Source: VXYL01 sp965243095 (GTDB lineage Bacteria; Pseudomonadota; Gammaproteobacteria; Pseudomonadales; Azotimanducaceae). Taken from it: DNA of 64,000 bases. Each line of letters opens with the position of its first letter. Position 1 is the first letter of the stretch. Location: positions 4,154,001 through 4,218,000 of the forward strand of contig OZ251530.1 in assembly GCA_965243095.1 (NCBI GenBank). The letters run 5' to 3'. Of this stretch, positions 1 to 9,466 are shown piece by piece. Under the pieces are notes generated by a model, which was not told the origin of the DNA, searched no databases, and saw only the letters and a list, made by a program, of their open reading frames with translations. The position numbers were made by a program, and so were the translations under genes.

Positions 1-1
1 C

Positions 2-661
2 TCAACTTGTGTGCCGCCGTCGCGCTAACTCGTGCGCCTCGCGGATGGCGTGCGTCAAATGGCCGACGGTGGTGGAAGGATTGCCGAAAGGCGTTTGCTC
101 TGCGATTCGCGCCTGCAACTGCCTCGTTGCGCGTTGCTCCGCCTCGGGCATTCCGTCTAGAAGCGGCTCGAAGTCCGGTGCCGGAGATCGCTCGTGATCG
201 TATTGTGGGAACAATTCGTGCAGTCGGGCTTGTATCCCGCCGCTGTGGATCGGTTTGTCGAAGTCGTCGAGATGGAGAACAAGCCAGAGCTCGAAGCATG
301 GATTGGACTGGGCGACCTTGACCCGCCGCACCCTACACATAGCCAAGACGTTCTCGAATTGCGGGTGCTCGTCGCGGTCGATCACCACCCACACTTGGTC
401 GTTTTCTTCAAACGACGATGTGCGTTGTCTTGGTCTTCGGCGCTGCGCGAGCAATTCCGCGCGCTCGATGGCCCGCTCCGCGACAGTGCGCGGAACGCCG
501 CCCACCGGCACGGCGACGATCCTCGCGTGTTTGAATCGGCGGCCCACATTTCGTAGGTATTCAGGTTCGGTCTTGGTTCCTTCGCAGTAGACGTAGAAGT
601 GCCGCTCGGGCTCGGCGACATGCGCCCGGCGTCGTAGCGGAGCAGGCGTTCTCTTGGCCAC
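2..661 (-). CDS. rloB: RloB/AbiLii-like defence protein
   Basis: Protein of about 219 residues with the RloB signature: VYCEGTKTEPEYL near the N-terminus, then VWVVIDRDEHPQF. A Glu followed by a D-x-D is the acidic pattern of Toprim-like nucleases, so a nuclease effector is a fair inference. The stop codon lies at the window edge (2-4), so the gene is complete. The start is GTG at 661; a TTG at 667 that overlaps the TGA of the preceding rloA is the alternative. The overlap indicates translational coupling with the ATPase gene. RloA/RloB-type pairs are known beside restriction systems and in abortive-infection modules such as AbiL. Family assignment is firm; the activity is inferred. Confidence 0.82.
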   Translation of the reverse strand: MAKRTPAPLRRRAHVAEPERHFYVYCEGTKTEPEYLRNVGRRFKHARIVAVPVGGVPRTVAERAIERAELLAQRRRPRQRTSSFEENDQVWVVIDRDEHPQFENVLAMCRVRRVKVAQSNPCFELWLVLHLDDFDKPIHSGGIQARLHELFPQYDHERSPAPDFEPLLDGMPEAEQRATRQLQARIAEQTPFGNPSTTVGHLTHAIREAHELARRRHTS

Positions 662-663
662 CT

Positions 664-1851
664 TCAAGCCGTTTGCAGCGCGTTGGACAAGGGCTCGCGC
701 AAGCGGCGGGGCGTGGCGCCGAATCGGTGCTGGAGGTAGCCGCGTTCCAGATTGTCGCCCTTGCGGGTGCGAATGTCCGTGAGCGGGTACGTTCGTGTCG
801 CCCCGTCCTCCTTCTCGGCGAACCATACTTGGTCGCGGCGGAGCATCGGCGCGACAAGCAGATTGGTGTCGTGGATCGCGGCGATGAGCTGGGCGCCGTT
901 GGGATTGGTGCTTGGCGAGCAGAAGAAACGCAGCAGCGCCAGAGACGCTTCCGTGTGCAGGCTTAGGTCGAGCTCGTCAACCACCAAGAGAGCTCCGTGG
1001 TCAAGGGACTCGAATAGTCGGCTGAGGATCAACAACAGGCGCCGGGTGCCTGCGCTTTCGCGTTCGAGTTCGAAGTACACGTCCTGCTCCGACCCTCGGT
1101 GCGCGAGCTCGATGCGCGACCGACGCTGAGGCGGAGTTCGCACGCGGTAGTTCACAACGCCCGTGTCCGCCTCGGCGAGGAAGCGCAACACCCGGTGATC
1201 GAGTTTGTCGGCGGCAAGCACATCCGACGCGATGGACCCGGAGATCGTCCGTCCCCTTATGCCACTCAGCTCCCGGAAGTAGGAATACACCGACGTCAGC
1301 CTCTCGTGGCCGTGTTGCGCCGCCGCGGACAGGAACAAACTGTTCTTGCGCGTGAGATCAGCCAGAACGCGGTTGCGCCCTTTCAGCGCCCGCCCGAAGC
1401 GAAATTCGCCACCCTCGCGATCGAACAGCAGCCGGCGACGCCCGGCGGGGTAGTCCAGCAGCCACTCGCCGGCGAACTCCTCGTCAGTGGCCTGGAATCC
1501 GTAGTGGTGGCGCACGCCATCGAGCACGAAGTCCATCTCGAATTGGGATGGCGAGGCCGCGCTGGCCGCGTCAAGGCGGTAGGGTTGCCTGTCGGCGACG
1601 CCTGCTGCCGGCTCGCCAGATCGGTGGGAACGAAGAACCATCGCCTGCATCGTGCGCAGAGCATCCACGATGTTGCTCTTGCCGGAGGCGTTTGCGCCGT
1701 AGAGCACTATCGCCGGCAGCACGGCCCCACTCGGCGACGAGGGGCAGTCGATCAACCCGTCCGCAACGTCGGACAGCGACGACGCGACCAGCGACAACTC
1801 CTGCCTGTGGCGGATCGACAGGTGGTTGGAGACGGCAAAGCGCAACAGCAC
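664..1851 (-). CDS. rloA: RloA/AbiLi-like AAA ATPase
   Basis: SMC/RecF-like AAA15-type ATPase of 395 residues. Walker A GANASGKS is at residues 52-59, a signature-like ESAGTRR segment precedes the Walker B strand LLVVDELDLSLH, and the switch histidine lies in AAIHDTN. This is the usual architecture and length of RloA/AbiLi, OLD-like and AriA sensors. It is first in a two-gene unit; its TGA overlaps the possible start of the RloB-like partner. The likely role is sensing phage infection and controlling the RloB effector. The ATPase fold is certain, the trigger unknown. Confidence 0.85.
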   Translation of the reverse strand: MLLRFAVSNHLSIRHRQELSLVASSLSDVADGLIDCPSSPSGAVLPAIVLYGANASGKSNIVDALRTMQAMVLRSHRSGEPAAGVADRQPYRLDAASAASPSQFEMDFVLDGVRHHYGFQATDEEFAGEWLLDYPAGRRRLLFDREGGEFRFGRALKGRNRVLADLTRKNSLFLSAAAQHGHERLTSVYSYFRELSGIRGRTISGSIASDVLAADKLDHRVLRFLAEADTGVVNYRVRTPPQRRSRIELAHRGSEQDVYFELERESAGTRRLLLILSRLFESLDHGALLVVDELDLSLHTEASLALLRFFCSPSTNPNGAQLIAAIHDTNLLVAPMLRRDQVWFAEKEDGATRTYPLTDIRTRKGDNLERGYLQHRFGATPRRLREPLSNALQTA

Positions 1852-2023
1852 GGTTTTCCCCTTCCGTACATCTTTCTCGCACTTTAGCAGACAAATTGGC
1901 GAAAATCACGCAAATAGTGCGCCTAACAGGACGCAAGGGGCGCGATCGGGATCTTCGCCACCGGGGTGCGCGTTGCCCTCGTCCACCACGGACGCACCGC
2001 CATCCGGCGGCTGCTTGATCGGT

Positions 2024-2164
2024 GCGCTCGATGGGTGTACGACAGATCTTTGGTGACGGGTCCTGGGAGCGCGGGCGTCTCGCCCGCATGCAGGCGGAAC
2101 GCCTGCGTTCCCGACTTGGTGCCGACACCGCCCACCAAAGATCTGTCGTACACCCGCGCTCGAT
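2024..2164. mobile_element. MITE-like element with TIRs and 9-bp target duplication
   Basis: Perfect 23-bp inverted repeats at 2033-2055 and 2133-2155 bound a 123-bp element. It is immediately flanked by the direct repeat gcgctcgat at 2024-2032 and 2156-2164, the footprint of a transposition event. The interior carries the hairpin-forming 'gcgggcgtctcgcccgc' repeat seen elsewhere in the window. No transposase is encoded, so it would be mobilised in trans. It lies in the gap between the divergent rloA and type ISP genes. Confidence 0.82.
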
Positions 2165-2270
2165 GCAGCGCTCCGCCCGATCAAGGTACTCTGTAAGGGA
2201 CGGGAGGGAGTCTACACGCCCTCGGCACTTCCGCCGTAGCTTCGGAACCACGATCTTGTCGCCCAGCACC

Positions 2271-5200
2271 ATGACCACAGCGCAAACCACCCTTGACGTG
2301 CGCCCCAGCGAGCGCGTGGGCGACGTGTTGGCGCGGATTCGGAGGGAAGCGTCCAGCGAGGCGGAGAAGGGGGCGTGGTTCGAGCATCTGTTCATGGCGA
2401 CGGTGCGGGACAACGCCGAGTTCGACGTGGCGGAGATCTGGCGGTGGCGGGACTGGCCGGAGCGGGAGCGGCTGACGGGGCTGGACGGGCGCGACCACGG
2501 CATCGATCTGGTGGCGGCGCAGGCGGACGGCACGGTGGTGGCGATCCAGTGCAAGTGCTACGCGGAAGACGCGGTGATCGGCAAGGCGCAGGTGGACAGC
2601 TTCCTGAGCGAGTCGGCGCGGGGGGTGTTCGGGCTGCGGTGGATCGTCTCGACCTGCCGGTGGAACGCTGCCGCGGAGCGGGCGATCGCCGGGCGCGAGC
2701 CGCGGGTGGCGCGCATCGACTTTCTGGAGTTCCTCGATCTCGAAATACGCGAGTTGCAAAGGCCCGCGGAACAGCGGCATCCGAAGCCGCTGCAGCAGAA
2801 GGCCATTGACGCCGCCTTCGACGGGCTGGTCACGCAGGGCAACGGGCGCGGCAAGCTGGTGATGGCTTGCGGGACGGGCAAGACGTTCACGGCGCTGCGG
2901 CTGGCCGAGCGCATCGTGGCGGACGACGGGCGGGTGCTGTTCGCGGCGCCCACCATCGCGCTGGTGTCGCAGGCGCGGCGCGAGTGGCTGACGCACGCGG
3001 CGCGGCGGATGTCGGCGCTGGTGGTGTGCTCGGACGGCACCGCCGGCGGGCGCGGCGAGCGCTTCGAGGTCGGCGCGGACGCGCTGGTGTGCGACGTGGT
3101 CTCCAAACCGGAGGCCATCGCCGAACGTCTGCGAGAACAATCCGGCGGCGTGAAGGCGGTGTTCTGCACCTACCACTCGCTGGGCAGGGTGTGCGAGGCG
3201 CAGGCGAGGCACGCCGCGCCGGGCTTCGATCTGGCCATCGCCGACGAGGCGCACCGCACCACCGGCGTCGTGCGCGGCGGCCTGGCGGGCAAGGGCGACG
3301 TGGACTTCCAGGCGTTCCACGACGGCGCCCGGCTGCGCGCCGCCAAGCGCCTCTACATGACGGCCACGCAGCGCATCTACTCCGAGCAGTCGAAGCGGGC
3401 CACGCGGCGGGCGGCGGAGAAGCGCGGCCTCGCCTACGAGGTGGTGGACATGGCCGACGTGGACGTCTACGGCCCGCTGCTGCACCAGGTGCGGTTCTCC
3501 GAGGCCGTGGCCGCCGGCGAGCTCTCCGACTACCGCGTGATCGTGCTCGGCATCCGCGAAGGCAGCCTGACGCCGGGCATCCGCGCCGCGCTGCAAGGCA
3601 GGAACGTGCCGCGGCGGGCTTCGGGCACCGATCTGTGCCGGCTGCTCGGCACCATGCTCGCCTTGAACGGCGCGGTGGAGGGCGGGGGCCAGCCCGGCCG
3701 GCTGCCGCGCAGCATCGCGTTCGCGTCCACCATCGCGCGCTCGAAGTGGTTCACGGAGACCATCAACGGCAACCTCGCGCTGAAGGGCCGGGTGACGCGG
3801 GCGCTGCGGGGCCGCGCCAGGCGCGCGGACTTGGAATCGCGGCATCTGGACGGCAACAGCACGGCGCTGAAGCGCAACGGCGAGCGGCGCTGGCTGAACG
3901 ACGCGCCGAACCGGAACCAGGCGCGGATGATCTGCAACGTCAAGGTGTTCTCCGAGGGAGTGGACGTGCCGGCGCTGGACGCGGTGGCGTTCCTCGACCC
4001 GAAGCAGAGCCAGATCGACATCGTGCAGGCGGTGGGGCGGGTGATGCGCAAGGCGGCGGGCAAGCGCTTCGGCTACATCGTGGTGCCGGTGTTCGTGCCG
4101 GAGGGCGGGGGCGACATCGCCACTTTGCTCGAACAGCGCGGCGACGACTACCGGCACATCGGCTCGGTGCTGCGGGCGCTGCAGTCGCACGACGAGCGGC
4201 TGGCGGAGTCGCCGGCGTCGTTCGTGGACATCCTGATCGACGAGAGCGAACGCGGGGAGGAAGAGGAGGCGGCGACGGCCAGCAGCGGCCCGCCGGAGGT
4301 GCGCGACCGGCCGGATCCGCGGCCGGACATCGACGACATCTTCACGTTCCAAGCGGTGGAGCCGGGCATCTTCGCCAAGCTGGTGGCGTCTTCCGGGCTG
4401 GGCCGGCCCGGGCAGGTGACGGCGGACGACATCGCGCGTTCGGTTGGCTTGGCGGCCCGGCGCATGGAGGACGACGCCGCGCTGCTCGATTCGCTCCGCG
4501 AGGCGTTGGACCTGGCCGGCGTGAAGGACCGCGAAGTCTCCACCACCGCCGCGCTGCTCTTGTGCAACGCCTGCCTGCTGCACCGCCGGCTGCAGAGGGA
4601 GTCCTCGGCGTTGGAGGGCTTGCCCGATTTGACGGAGATCGCCCGCTCGCACACGCCGGCCGAGGCGCTGGCGGAAGCGTGGGACGAGATTCTCGGCAAG
4701 GACTACGCCCCGGTGTTCCGCCCGGCCCTCGCCCTCATCGAGAACTCGCCCTCGTTCGAGAGCCTCAAGGCCCCGGCGCGGATCCTGGCCGAGTGCGCGG
4801 TGAACGTGTCCGACACCGTGGCCGAGCTCGGCTACGACCACGCCGGCCCGCTCTACCACAAGATCCTCGGCAGCGCGGAGAGCGACGGCGCCTTCTACAC
4901 CAACAACATCTCGGCGCTGATGCTGGCCGGTCTGGCGCTGAGGCCGGACCTGGTGGACTGGGCAGACCCCGAGCAGGCCACCGCCCTGCGCATCTTGGAC
5001 CCGGCCTGCGGCACCGGCACCCTCCTGATGGCGGCGCTGAAGACCATCAAGGAGCGCATGGCGGCGGCCAAGCCGATGACGCCGGAGCGAACGCGCCAAG
5101 TCCACAAGCGCTTGGTGGAGAACAGCATCCGCGGTCTGGACATCAACTACCAGGCGACCCAGCTCGCCGCCTCCAACCTCACCCTCGGCGCGCCCACCGT

Positions 5201-6812
5201 GGACTACGAGGCCATGCACATCCACACCATGCGCCACGGCCCGCAGCCGGACGGCACGGTGGCGCTCGGCAGCCTGGAACTGCTGCCGGAGGCGGTGGGC
5301 GGCGGCCGGCAGCTGGATCTGCTCGGCCACGTGAAACAGGCGGCGGTGTCCACGCAAGCCTCCGCCGTCGCCAAGGTGCCGGAAATCCGCAACGTGGACG
5401 TGGTGCTGATGAATCCGCCGTTCACCAACAACGAGGACTACGGCCGCCGGTTCAGCGCCGAGGTGAAGAAGCGCATCCAAACGCGCAAGCTCGAAGTCAA
5501 ACGGCAGCTCAACGTCTCCGACGCCGCCGCGTCCAACCTCATCGACTCGAACAGCGTCCGCACGTTCTTCACGCCGCTGGCCGAGGCGCTGCTGCGCAAG
5601 AACGCCGGCGTGCTCGGCATGATTCTGCCCACGACGGCCTGCACCAGCACCTCGGGAGTTGAAGAACGCAAGTTCCTCGCCGAGCGTTTCCACATCGATT
5701 GCATTGTCACCAGCCACGATCCCAAGTGCCCGAACTTCTCGGTGAACACAGCGATTCACGAGTCGCTCTTGATCTGCCGTCGTCGCACGGTCAACGAACC
5801 GCGGCGACCCACCACCTTCATCGCGCTCAGCCACATGCCGCAGACGGCCGCGGACGTGGAGCAGTGTTTGCGCGCCCTGCGCGCCGGCCGGTGGCATCCG
5901 CACCAGCGCACGTTCGAGTGGCCGGCGGCGAAGGTGGCCGAAGGCGATTGGACGCCCTGCCAATACCTGGGCGGCACGCTGGCGGAGATCGCGCAGGAAA
6001 TCGACGAACACGACGCGACGACGCCGCTGGGCGACTTGGCCTTGGTGGAGCCGGGCGGGCAGCGGCTGCGGGATGCGTTCGTGAACCCCCTCGATCACCA
6101 GCCCAAACCGGAACACCAGGTGGTGTGGACGCACGACACCAGCGCCCGGAAGACCATGCGTTCCTTCTCGGACTTCGCTACGGAGCCCAAGCCCGCCAAG
6201 CGCGAATACGCGACGAACGTGCTTGCGCCGAAGGCGAGCAGGATGTTGGTTGCGTGCAAGATCAATCCGCAGGCCATTCGGGTTGCCGCCATTCACTTGC
6301 CGCAAGCGATGTTGGGCCAACCCTTTATCCCGGTGACGCCTCTGCCGCACGTTTCGGCGCCGGCCGCGACACTGGAAGCCTGGTGCGCGTACCTCAACTC
6401 GACGCCAGCAATCGTGTCGTTCATGAACCGACGACAAAAGAAACTGACCTACGCGGACTACTCGTTGGATCAGTTGCGTTCCATGCCGGTGCCCGATCCC
6501 TCGAAGTGCGACTTGACCCCCTTGCGGGACGCCTTCCATAAACTCGGCGAATCCGCTCTGCTGCCTTGGCCGCAAATCGGCGGATGTCCCGTGCGCATGG
6601 AGTTGGACGCGGCGGCGGGCACCGTCCTCGGCATCGACCCGATGGAACTCATCGACTGGCGCCACCGGATTCGCAGCGAACCGACCGTCTGCAACAGGCA
6701 GCCCTACGGCCGCGACTTGGATCCCTTCCTAGCGCTCTTGATGAGCGGCCCAACGCTTGAGGGGCTAGACCTCACGCGCGACCGCTCCCCGATGCGCGAC
6801 GTGGAACTGTGA
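2271..6812 (+). CDS. Type ISP restriction-modification enzyme (nuclease-helicase-methyltransferase)
   Basis: Single polypeptide of 1513 residues that restricts and methylates DNA. Domains in order: an Mrr-like PD-(D/E)XK nuclease (D79, then QCK at 93-95), an SF2 helicase (Walker A ACGTGKT around 199-205, DEAH 325-328), a helical coupler, a gamma-class N6-adenine methyltransferase (DPACGTG from 910, NPPF at 1048-1051) and a C-terminal target-recognition region. Order and size match the LlaGI/LlaBIII type ISP family. The ATG at 2271 is preferred because the in-frame extension to 2022 translates the MITE. The stop overlaps the start of the following PIN gene. The recognition site cannot be read from sequence. 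Confidence 0.9.
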   Translation: MTTAQTTLDVRPSERVGDVLARIRREASSEAEKGAWFEHLFMATVRDNAEFDVAEIWRWRDWPERERLTGLDGRDHGIDLVAAQADGTVVAIQCKCYAEDAVIGKAQVDSFLSESARGVFGLRWIVSTCRWNAAAERAIAGREPRVARIDFLEFLDLEIRELQRPAEQRHPKPLQQKAIDAAFDGLVTQGNGRGKLVMACGTGKTFTALRLAERIVADDGRVLFAAPTIALVSQARREWLTHAARRMSALVVCSDGTAGGRGERFEVGADALVCDVVSKPEAIAERLREQSGGVKAVFCTYHSLGRVCEAQARHAAPGFDLAIADEAHRTTGVVRGGLAGKGDVDFQAFHDGARLRAAKRLYMTATQRIYSEQSKRATRRAAEKRGLAYEVVDMADVDVYGPLLHQVRFSEAVAAGELSDYRVIVLGIREGSLTPGIRAALQGRNVPRRASGTDLCRLLGTMLALNGAVEGGGQPGRLPRSIAFASTIARSKWFTETINGNLALKGRVTRALRGRARRADLESRHLDGNSTALKRNGERRWLNDAPNRNQARMICNVKVFSEGVDVPALDAVAFLDPKQSQIDIVQAVGRVMRKAAGKRFGYIVVPVFVPEGGGDIATLLEQRGDDYRHIGSVLRALQSHDERLAESPASFVDILIDESERGEEEEAATASSGPPEVRDRPDPRPDIDDIFTFQAVEPGIFAKLVASSGLGRPGQVTADDIARSVGLAARRMEDDAALLDSLREALDLAGVKDREVSTTAALLLCNACLLHRRLQRESSALEGLPDLTEIARSHTPAEALAEAWDEILGKDYAPVFRPALALIENSPSFESLKAPARILAECAVNVSDTVAELGYDHAGPLYHKILGSAESDGAFYTNNISALMLAGLALRPDLVDWADPEQATALRILDPACGTGTLLMAALKTIKERMAAAKPMTPERTRQVHKRLVENSIRGLDINYQATQLAASNLTLGAPTVDYEAMHIHTMRHGPQPDGTVALGSLELLPEAVGGGRQLDLLGHVKQAAVSTQASAVAKVPEIRNVDVVLMNPPFTNNEDYGRRFSAEVKKRIQTRKLEVKRQLNVSDAAASNLIDSNSVRTFFTPLAEALLRKNAGVLGMILPTTACTSTSGVEERKFLAERFHIDCIVTSHDPKCPNFSVNTAIHESLLICRRRTVNEPRRPTTFIALSHMPQTAADVEQCLRALRAGRWHPHQRTFEWPAAKVAEGDWTPCQYLGGTLAEIAQEIDEHDATTPLGDLALVEPGGQRLRDAFVNPLDHQPKPEHQVVWTHDTSARKTMRSFSDFATEPKPAKREYATNVLAPKASRMLVACKINPQAIRVAAIHLPQAMLGQPFIPVTPLPHVSAPAATLEAWCAYLNSTPAIVSFMNRRQKKLTYADYSLDQLRSMPVPDPSKCDLTPLRDAFHKLGESALLPWPQIGGCPVRMELDAAAGTVLGIDPMELIDWRHRIRSEPTVCNRQPYGRDLDPFLALLMSGPTLEGLDLTRDRSPMRDVEL

Positions 6813-7225
6813 AGACCTTGCTGGACACCTGCGTCCTCTCGGAGACGCGCAAGGCCGGTGGCGAACCCGCCGTCAAATCGGCGGTTGAGGCGCTGGGGAA
6901 AGACGCCTACATCAGCGTGATCACCATCGGCGAAATACTCAAAGGCGCGGAGCTCTTGACCGAAGGCCGCAGCCAACGCGAGCTCTTGGCATGGCTCGAG
7001 GCGGTGCAACGCGAGTTCGGCCGGCGCGTCCTGCCCGTTGGCGTCGAAGTCGCCCGCCTCTGGGGCCGCCTCACCGCCCGCGCCCAACGCCGAGGCCGGC
7101 GGATCGCCGCCCCGGACGGCCTGATCGCAGCCACCGCCCGCGTCCACGGCCTGCCGGTGATGACGCGCAACGTCGGCGACTTCATTCCCGCGGACGTGGA
7201 GGTTGTGAACCCGTGGCCGGATTAG
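6809..7225 (+). CDS. PIN-domain toxin, VapC/FitB type
   Basis: Putative ribonuclease of 138 residues with the full set of PIN acids: D6 (LLDTC), E42, D103 (APDGLIAA) and D124 (NVGDF). Start is GTG at 6809, overlapping the TGA of the type ISP gene (GTGA), so it is probably translated by coupling. No antitoxin gene lies before or after it, which is unusual for VapC. It may act as a second-line effector linked to the restriction enzyme, or its antitoxin may be elsewhere. Family certain, role inferred. Confidence 0.85.
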   Translation: MKTLLDTCVLSETRKAGGEPAVKSAVEALGKDAYISVITIGEILKGAELLTEGRSQRELLAWLEAVQREFGRRVLPVGVEVARLWGRLTARAQRRGRRIAAPDGLIAATARVHGLPVMTRNVGDFIPADVEVVNPWPD

Positions 7226-7287
7226 CGGCTTTACAGCGGCGGGCTATTGCGCGAAAGTAGGCGCATCAAGTGGCTTGAGGGGGCGCT

Positions 7288-8463
7288 ATGACCAGCTTGA
7301 AACCGATTTCGGCGGATTCGCATGTGGTCGAATCCGAGGAAGTGTTCGTCGGGCTGCCGGAGCGGTTCGGCGACGATGCGCCGCGGGTGGTGGGCGCGGG
7401 CACGTTGCAGGACTCCATCATCATTCCGGCGAAGGGGCCGCGCGGGGTGCGGCGGCGGATGGGCTTCGCCGGGATGCGCAAGCGCGATGGCCTCGACTTG
7501 CAGCGACGGCCCGGCCACAAGCCGGAAGTGGACGACATGCGCGACGACGAGGCGAAGCGCATCCTCGCCAAGGGCTACGACGGCCTGCGCGCCGGCATTC
7601 GCGACGGCGCCCACCGCCACGAGGATCAAGACGAGGACGGCATTGCCGCCGAGTTCCTCTACCCGGGCTTCTTCGGTCTGTTCGCCTTCGAGAACACGGA
7701 ACTCCTGGTGGCCTGCCAGAAGAACTACAACGACTGGCTGCACGACTACGCCAGCGCCGCCGGCGGACGCCTGTTCGGCCTCGCGGCGCTCCCCATCCAA
7801 GATCCGGCGGCGGCGGTGGCGGAACTCGAGCGGGTCATCAAGAAGGGCTACAAGGGCGGCTGCATCCCCTGCGCGGCGCCGCCGGAGCAGCCGTACAAGG
7901 ACGAATGTTACGAGCCGGTGTGGGCGCTGGCCGAGGAAGCGGGCTTTCCGCTGGCCATGCACGTCGGCACCAACGCCTATGTGCCGGCGCGCTATCGGCA
8001 GAAGAGCCCGCTGCCGGCGGACGAAACGGCGAACTACGCGGCCACTCCGGCGACGATTCAGCGCACGCTGGTGGATTTGATGTGCCGCGGCGTCGCCAAG
8101 CGGCATCCGAAGCTGCAGTTCGTGGTGGGCGAGTTCAACGCCGGCTGGATCGCGCATTGGCTGGATCGCGTGGATCAAGGGCTATTGCGCGAGCACCGCT
8201 TCAAGAACCGCGACTTCACCGGCGAGCGGCCGCACGAGGTGTGGCGACGGCAGTTCCACGCCACCATCGAAGACGACCGCCCGGCGGTGCTGACCCGCGA
8301 GATCATCGGCGTGGACAACCTCATGTGGGGTTCGGACTATCCGCACGTGGATTCCACCTGGCCGTGCTCGATGGACGTGCTCGGCGAGATCTTCGAGGGC
8401 GTACCGGACGCGGATCGGCGCAAGATCACGCACGACAACGTGAAGGCGTTGTACGGCATCTGA
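7288..8463 (+). CDS. Amidohydrolase family protein
   Basis: Metal-dependent hydrolase of the amidohydro_2 (ACMSD/decarboxylase-like) group, 391 residues. The N-terminal metal motif is ADSHVVE (Asp10, His12), a further His is in AMHVG (His225), and the C-terminal catalytic Asp is in GSDYPHVD (Asp350). A purine-rich gagggggcgct stretch precedes the ATG. The next gene, a PhyH-type dioxygenase, follows 38 bases later on the same strand, so the two probably share a transcript for degrading a small organic compound. The substrate cannot be told. Confidence 0.85.
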   Translation: MTSLKPISADSHVVESEEVFVGLPERFGDDAPRVVGAGTLQDSIIIPAKGPRGVRRRMGFAGMRKRDGLDLQRRPGHKPEVDDMRDDEAKRILAKGYDGLRAGIRDGAHRHEDQDEDGIAAEFLYPGFFGLFAFENTELLVACQKNYNDWLHDYASAAGGRLFGLAALPIQDPAAAVAELERVIKKGYKGGCIPCAAPPEQPYKDECYEPVWALAEEAGFPLAMHVGTNAYVPARYRQKSPLPADETANYAATPATIQRTLVDLMCRGVAKRHPKLQFVVGEFNAGWIAHWLDRVDQGLLREHRFKNRDFTGERPHEVWRRQFHATIEDDRPAVLTREIIGVDNLMWGSDYPHVDSTWPCSMDVLGEIFEGVPDADRRKITHDNVKALYGI

Positions 8464-8501
8464 AGCGAGGGAGAGTGAAGAAGAGAGGAGACGCAGCGAC
8501 G

Positions 8502-9380
8502 ATGCAACAACTCACCGCCGAACAACGCCGCCAGTGGAAGACGGACGGCTATCTGCACCTTGAAGGCGTGCTCGACGCCGAGCAGGTGGCGTTTTTCTCC
8601 GCCGAGATGGATCGCATTCGCGGTCTGCCCGGCTGGGAACCGGACCGCAACCAAGGCAAAGACCTGCCCATCGGCCACTACGCCTGGCTGGATCACGCCC
8701 GCGATTTGGATCCGGCCGGCTTCATGGATCGGCGCGATCTGCTCGGCTACCACCAGGCGTTCATCGACCTCATCGACGCCGCGCCGGTGTTCGACCACGT
8801 CGTGGACATCATGGGGCCGAACATCCTGCTCAGCATGACGCAGGCCATCACCCGGCCGGCGGACCCGAAGTTCCCGGGCTATACGCACACCGATGGCGGC
8901 GAATCGTTGCGCTTGACGCGGTTGGCGGAATCCAGCCCGCCGCTGGCGTTGAAGGCGATGTACCTGCTCACGGACGTGTTGGAGGAGAACTGCGGCAACC
9001 TGACGGTGTTCCCGGGCAGCCACCTGCGCCAGATCCCCTTCAATGCAGACGGCCCAAAGTACCCGCAAAGCCGCATGACGCCGTACTCGCCGGGTGCCGC
9101 GCAGCTCACCGGCAAGGCCGGCGACGTGTACCTCTTTCCGCACGCCCTTTGGCACGGCCCATCGCGCAACGAATCCGGCAACGCGCGCAAGGTGCTGCTG
9201 TACAACTACTGCCAGCTATGGGTGCGCTGCTACGACTACAACGCGATCCCTCCGGAGGCGCAACGGGCGACGCCGAGGCAGCGCCGCCTGCTTGGGGATC
9301 TGGGCTACGACTTCCGCCCGGGCTCGTACTTCTACGTGCCGAACGATCAGGCGGAGGTGATCATGGGCCGCGCTGCGTAG
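8502..9380 (+). CDS. Phytanoyl-CoA dioxygenase (PhyH) family protein
   Basis: Fe(II)/2-oxoglutarate oxygenase of 292 residues. The metal facial triad is visible as His129-x-Asp131 (YTHTDGG) and a distal His218 (ALWHGP), with basic residues just after it for 2-oxoglutarate. ATG at 8502 follows a gagagg purine stretch. It is the likely second gene of a unit with the upstream amidohydrolase. A different PhyH-like gene lies at 16328. Substrate unknown. Confidence 0.85.
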   Translation: MQQLTAEQRRQWKTDGYLHLEGVLDAEQVAFFSAEMDRIRGLPGWEPDRNQGKDLPIGHYAWLDHARDLDPAGFMDRRDLLGYHQAFIDLIDAAPVFDHVVDIMGPNILLSMTQAITRPADPKFPGYTHTDGGESLRLTRLAESSPPLALKAMYLLTDVLEENCGNLTVFPGSHLRQIPFNADGPKYPQSRMTPYSPGAAQLTGKAGDVYLFPHALWHGPSRNESGNARKVLLYNYCQLWVRCYDYNAIPPEAQRATPRQRRLLGDLGYDFRPGSYFYVPNDQAEVIMGRAA

Positions 9381-9384
9381 CGTC

Positions 9385-9454
9385 GTGGCAAGCTGGGAAC
9401 GCAGGCGTCTCGCCTGCATGCGGGCGAGACGCCCGCGCTCCCAGGACGTGCCAC
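9385..9454. repeat. Dispersed hairpin repeat, second copy
   Basis: Palindromic unit between the convergent PhyH and LLM genes. The halves ctggga (9392) and tcccag (9439) enclose the same core as the 2033-2155 element but in opposite orientation; outer arms gtggca and tgccac form a short terminal repeat. No clear target duplication is seen. It may also serve as a bidirectional terminator, since it sits exactly between two converging genes. Confidence 0.7.
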
Positions 9455-9466
9455 CAAAGGCGCTTG

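Noticed and set aside
2022..2270. 83-codon N-terminal extension of the type ISP protein
   Set aside because: It translates the MITE and its flanks; the ATG at 2271 begins the conserved domain.
2181..6665. Reverse-strand ORF of 1494 codons opposite the type ISP gene
   Set aside because: Low-complexity Arg/His/Gln-rich translation with no motifs; a GC-skew shadow of the real gene.
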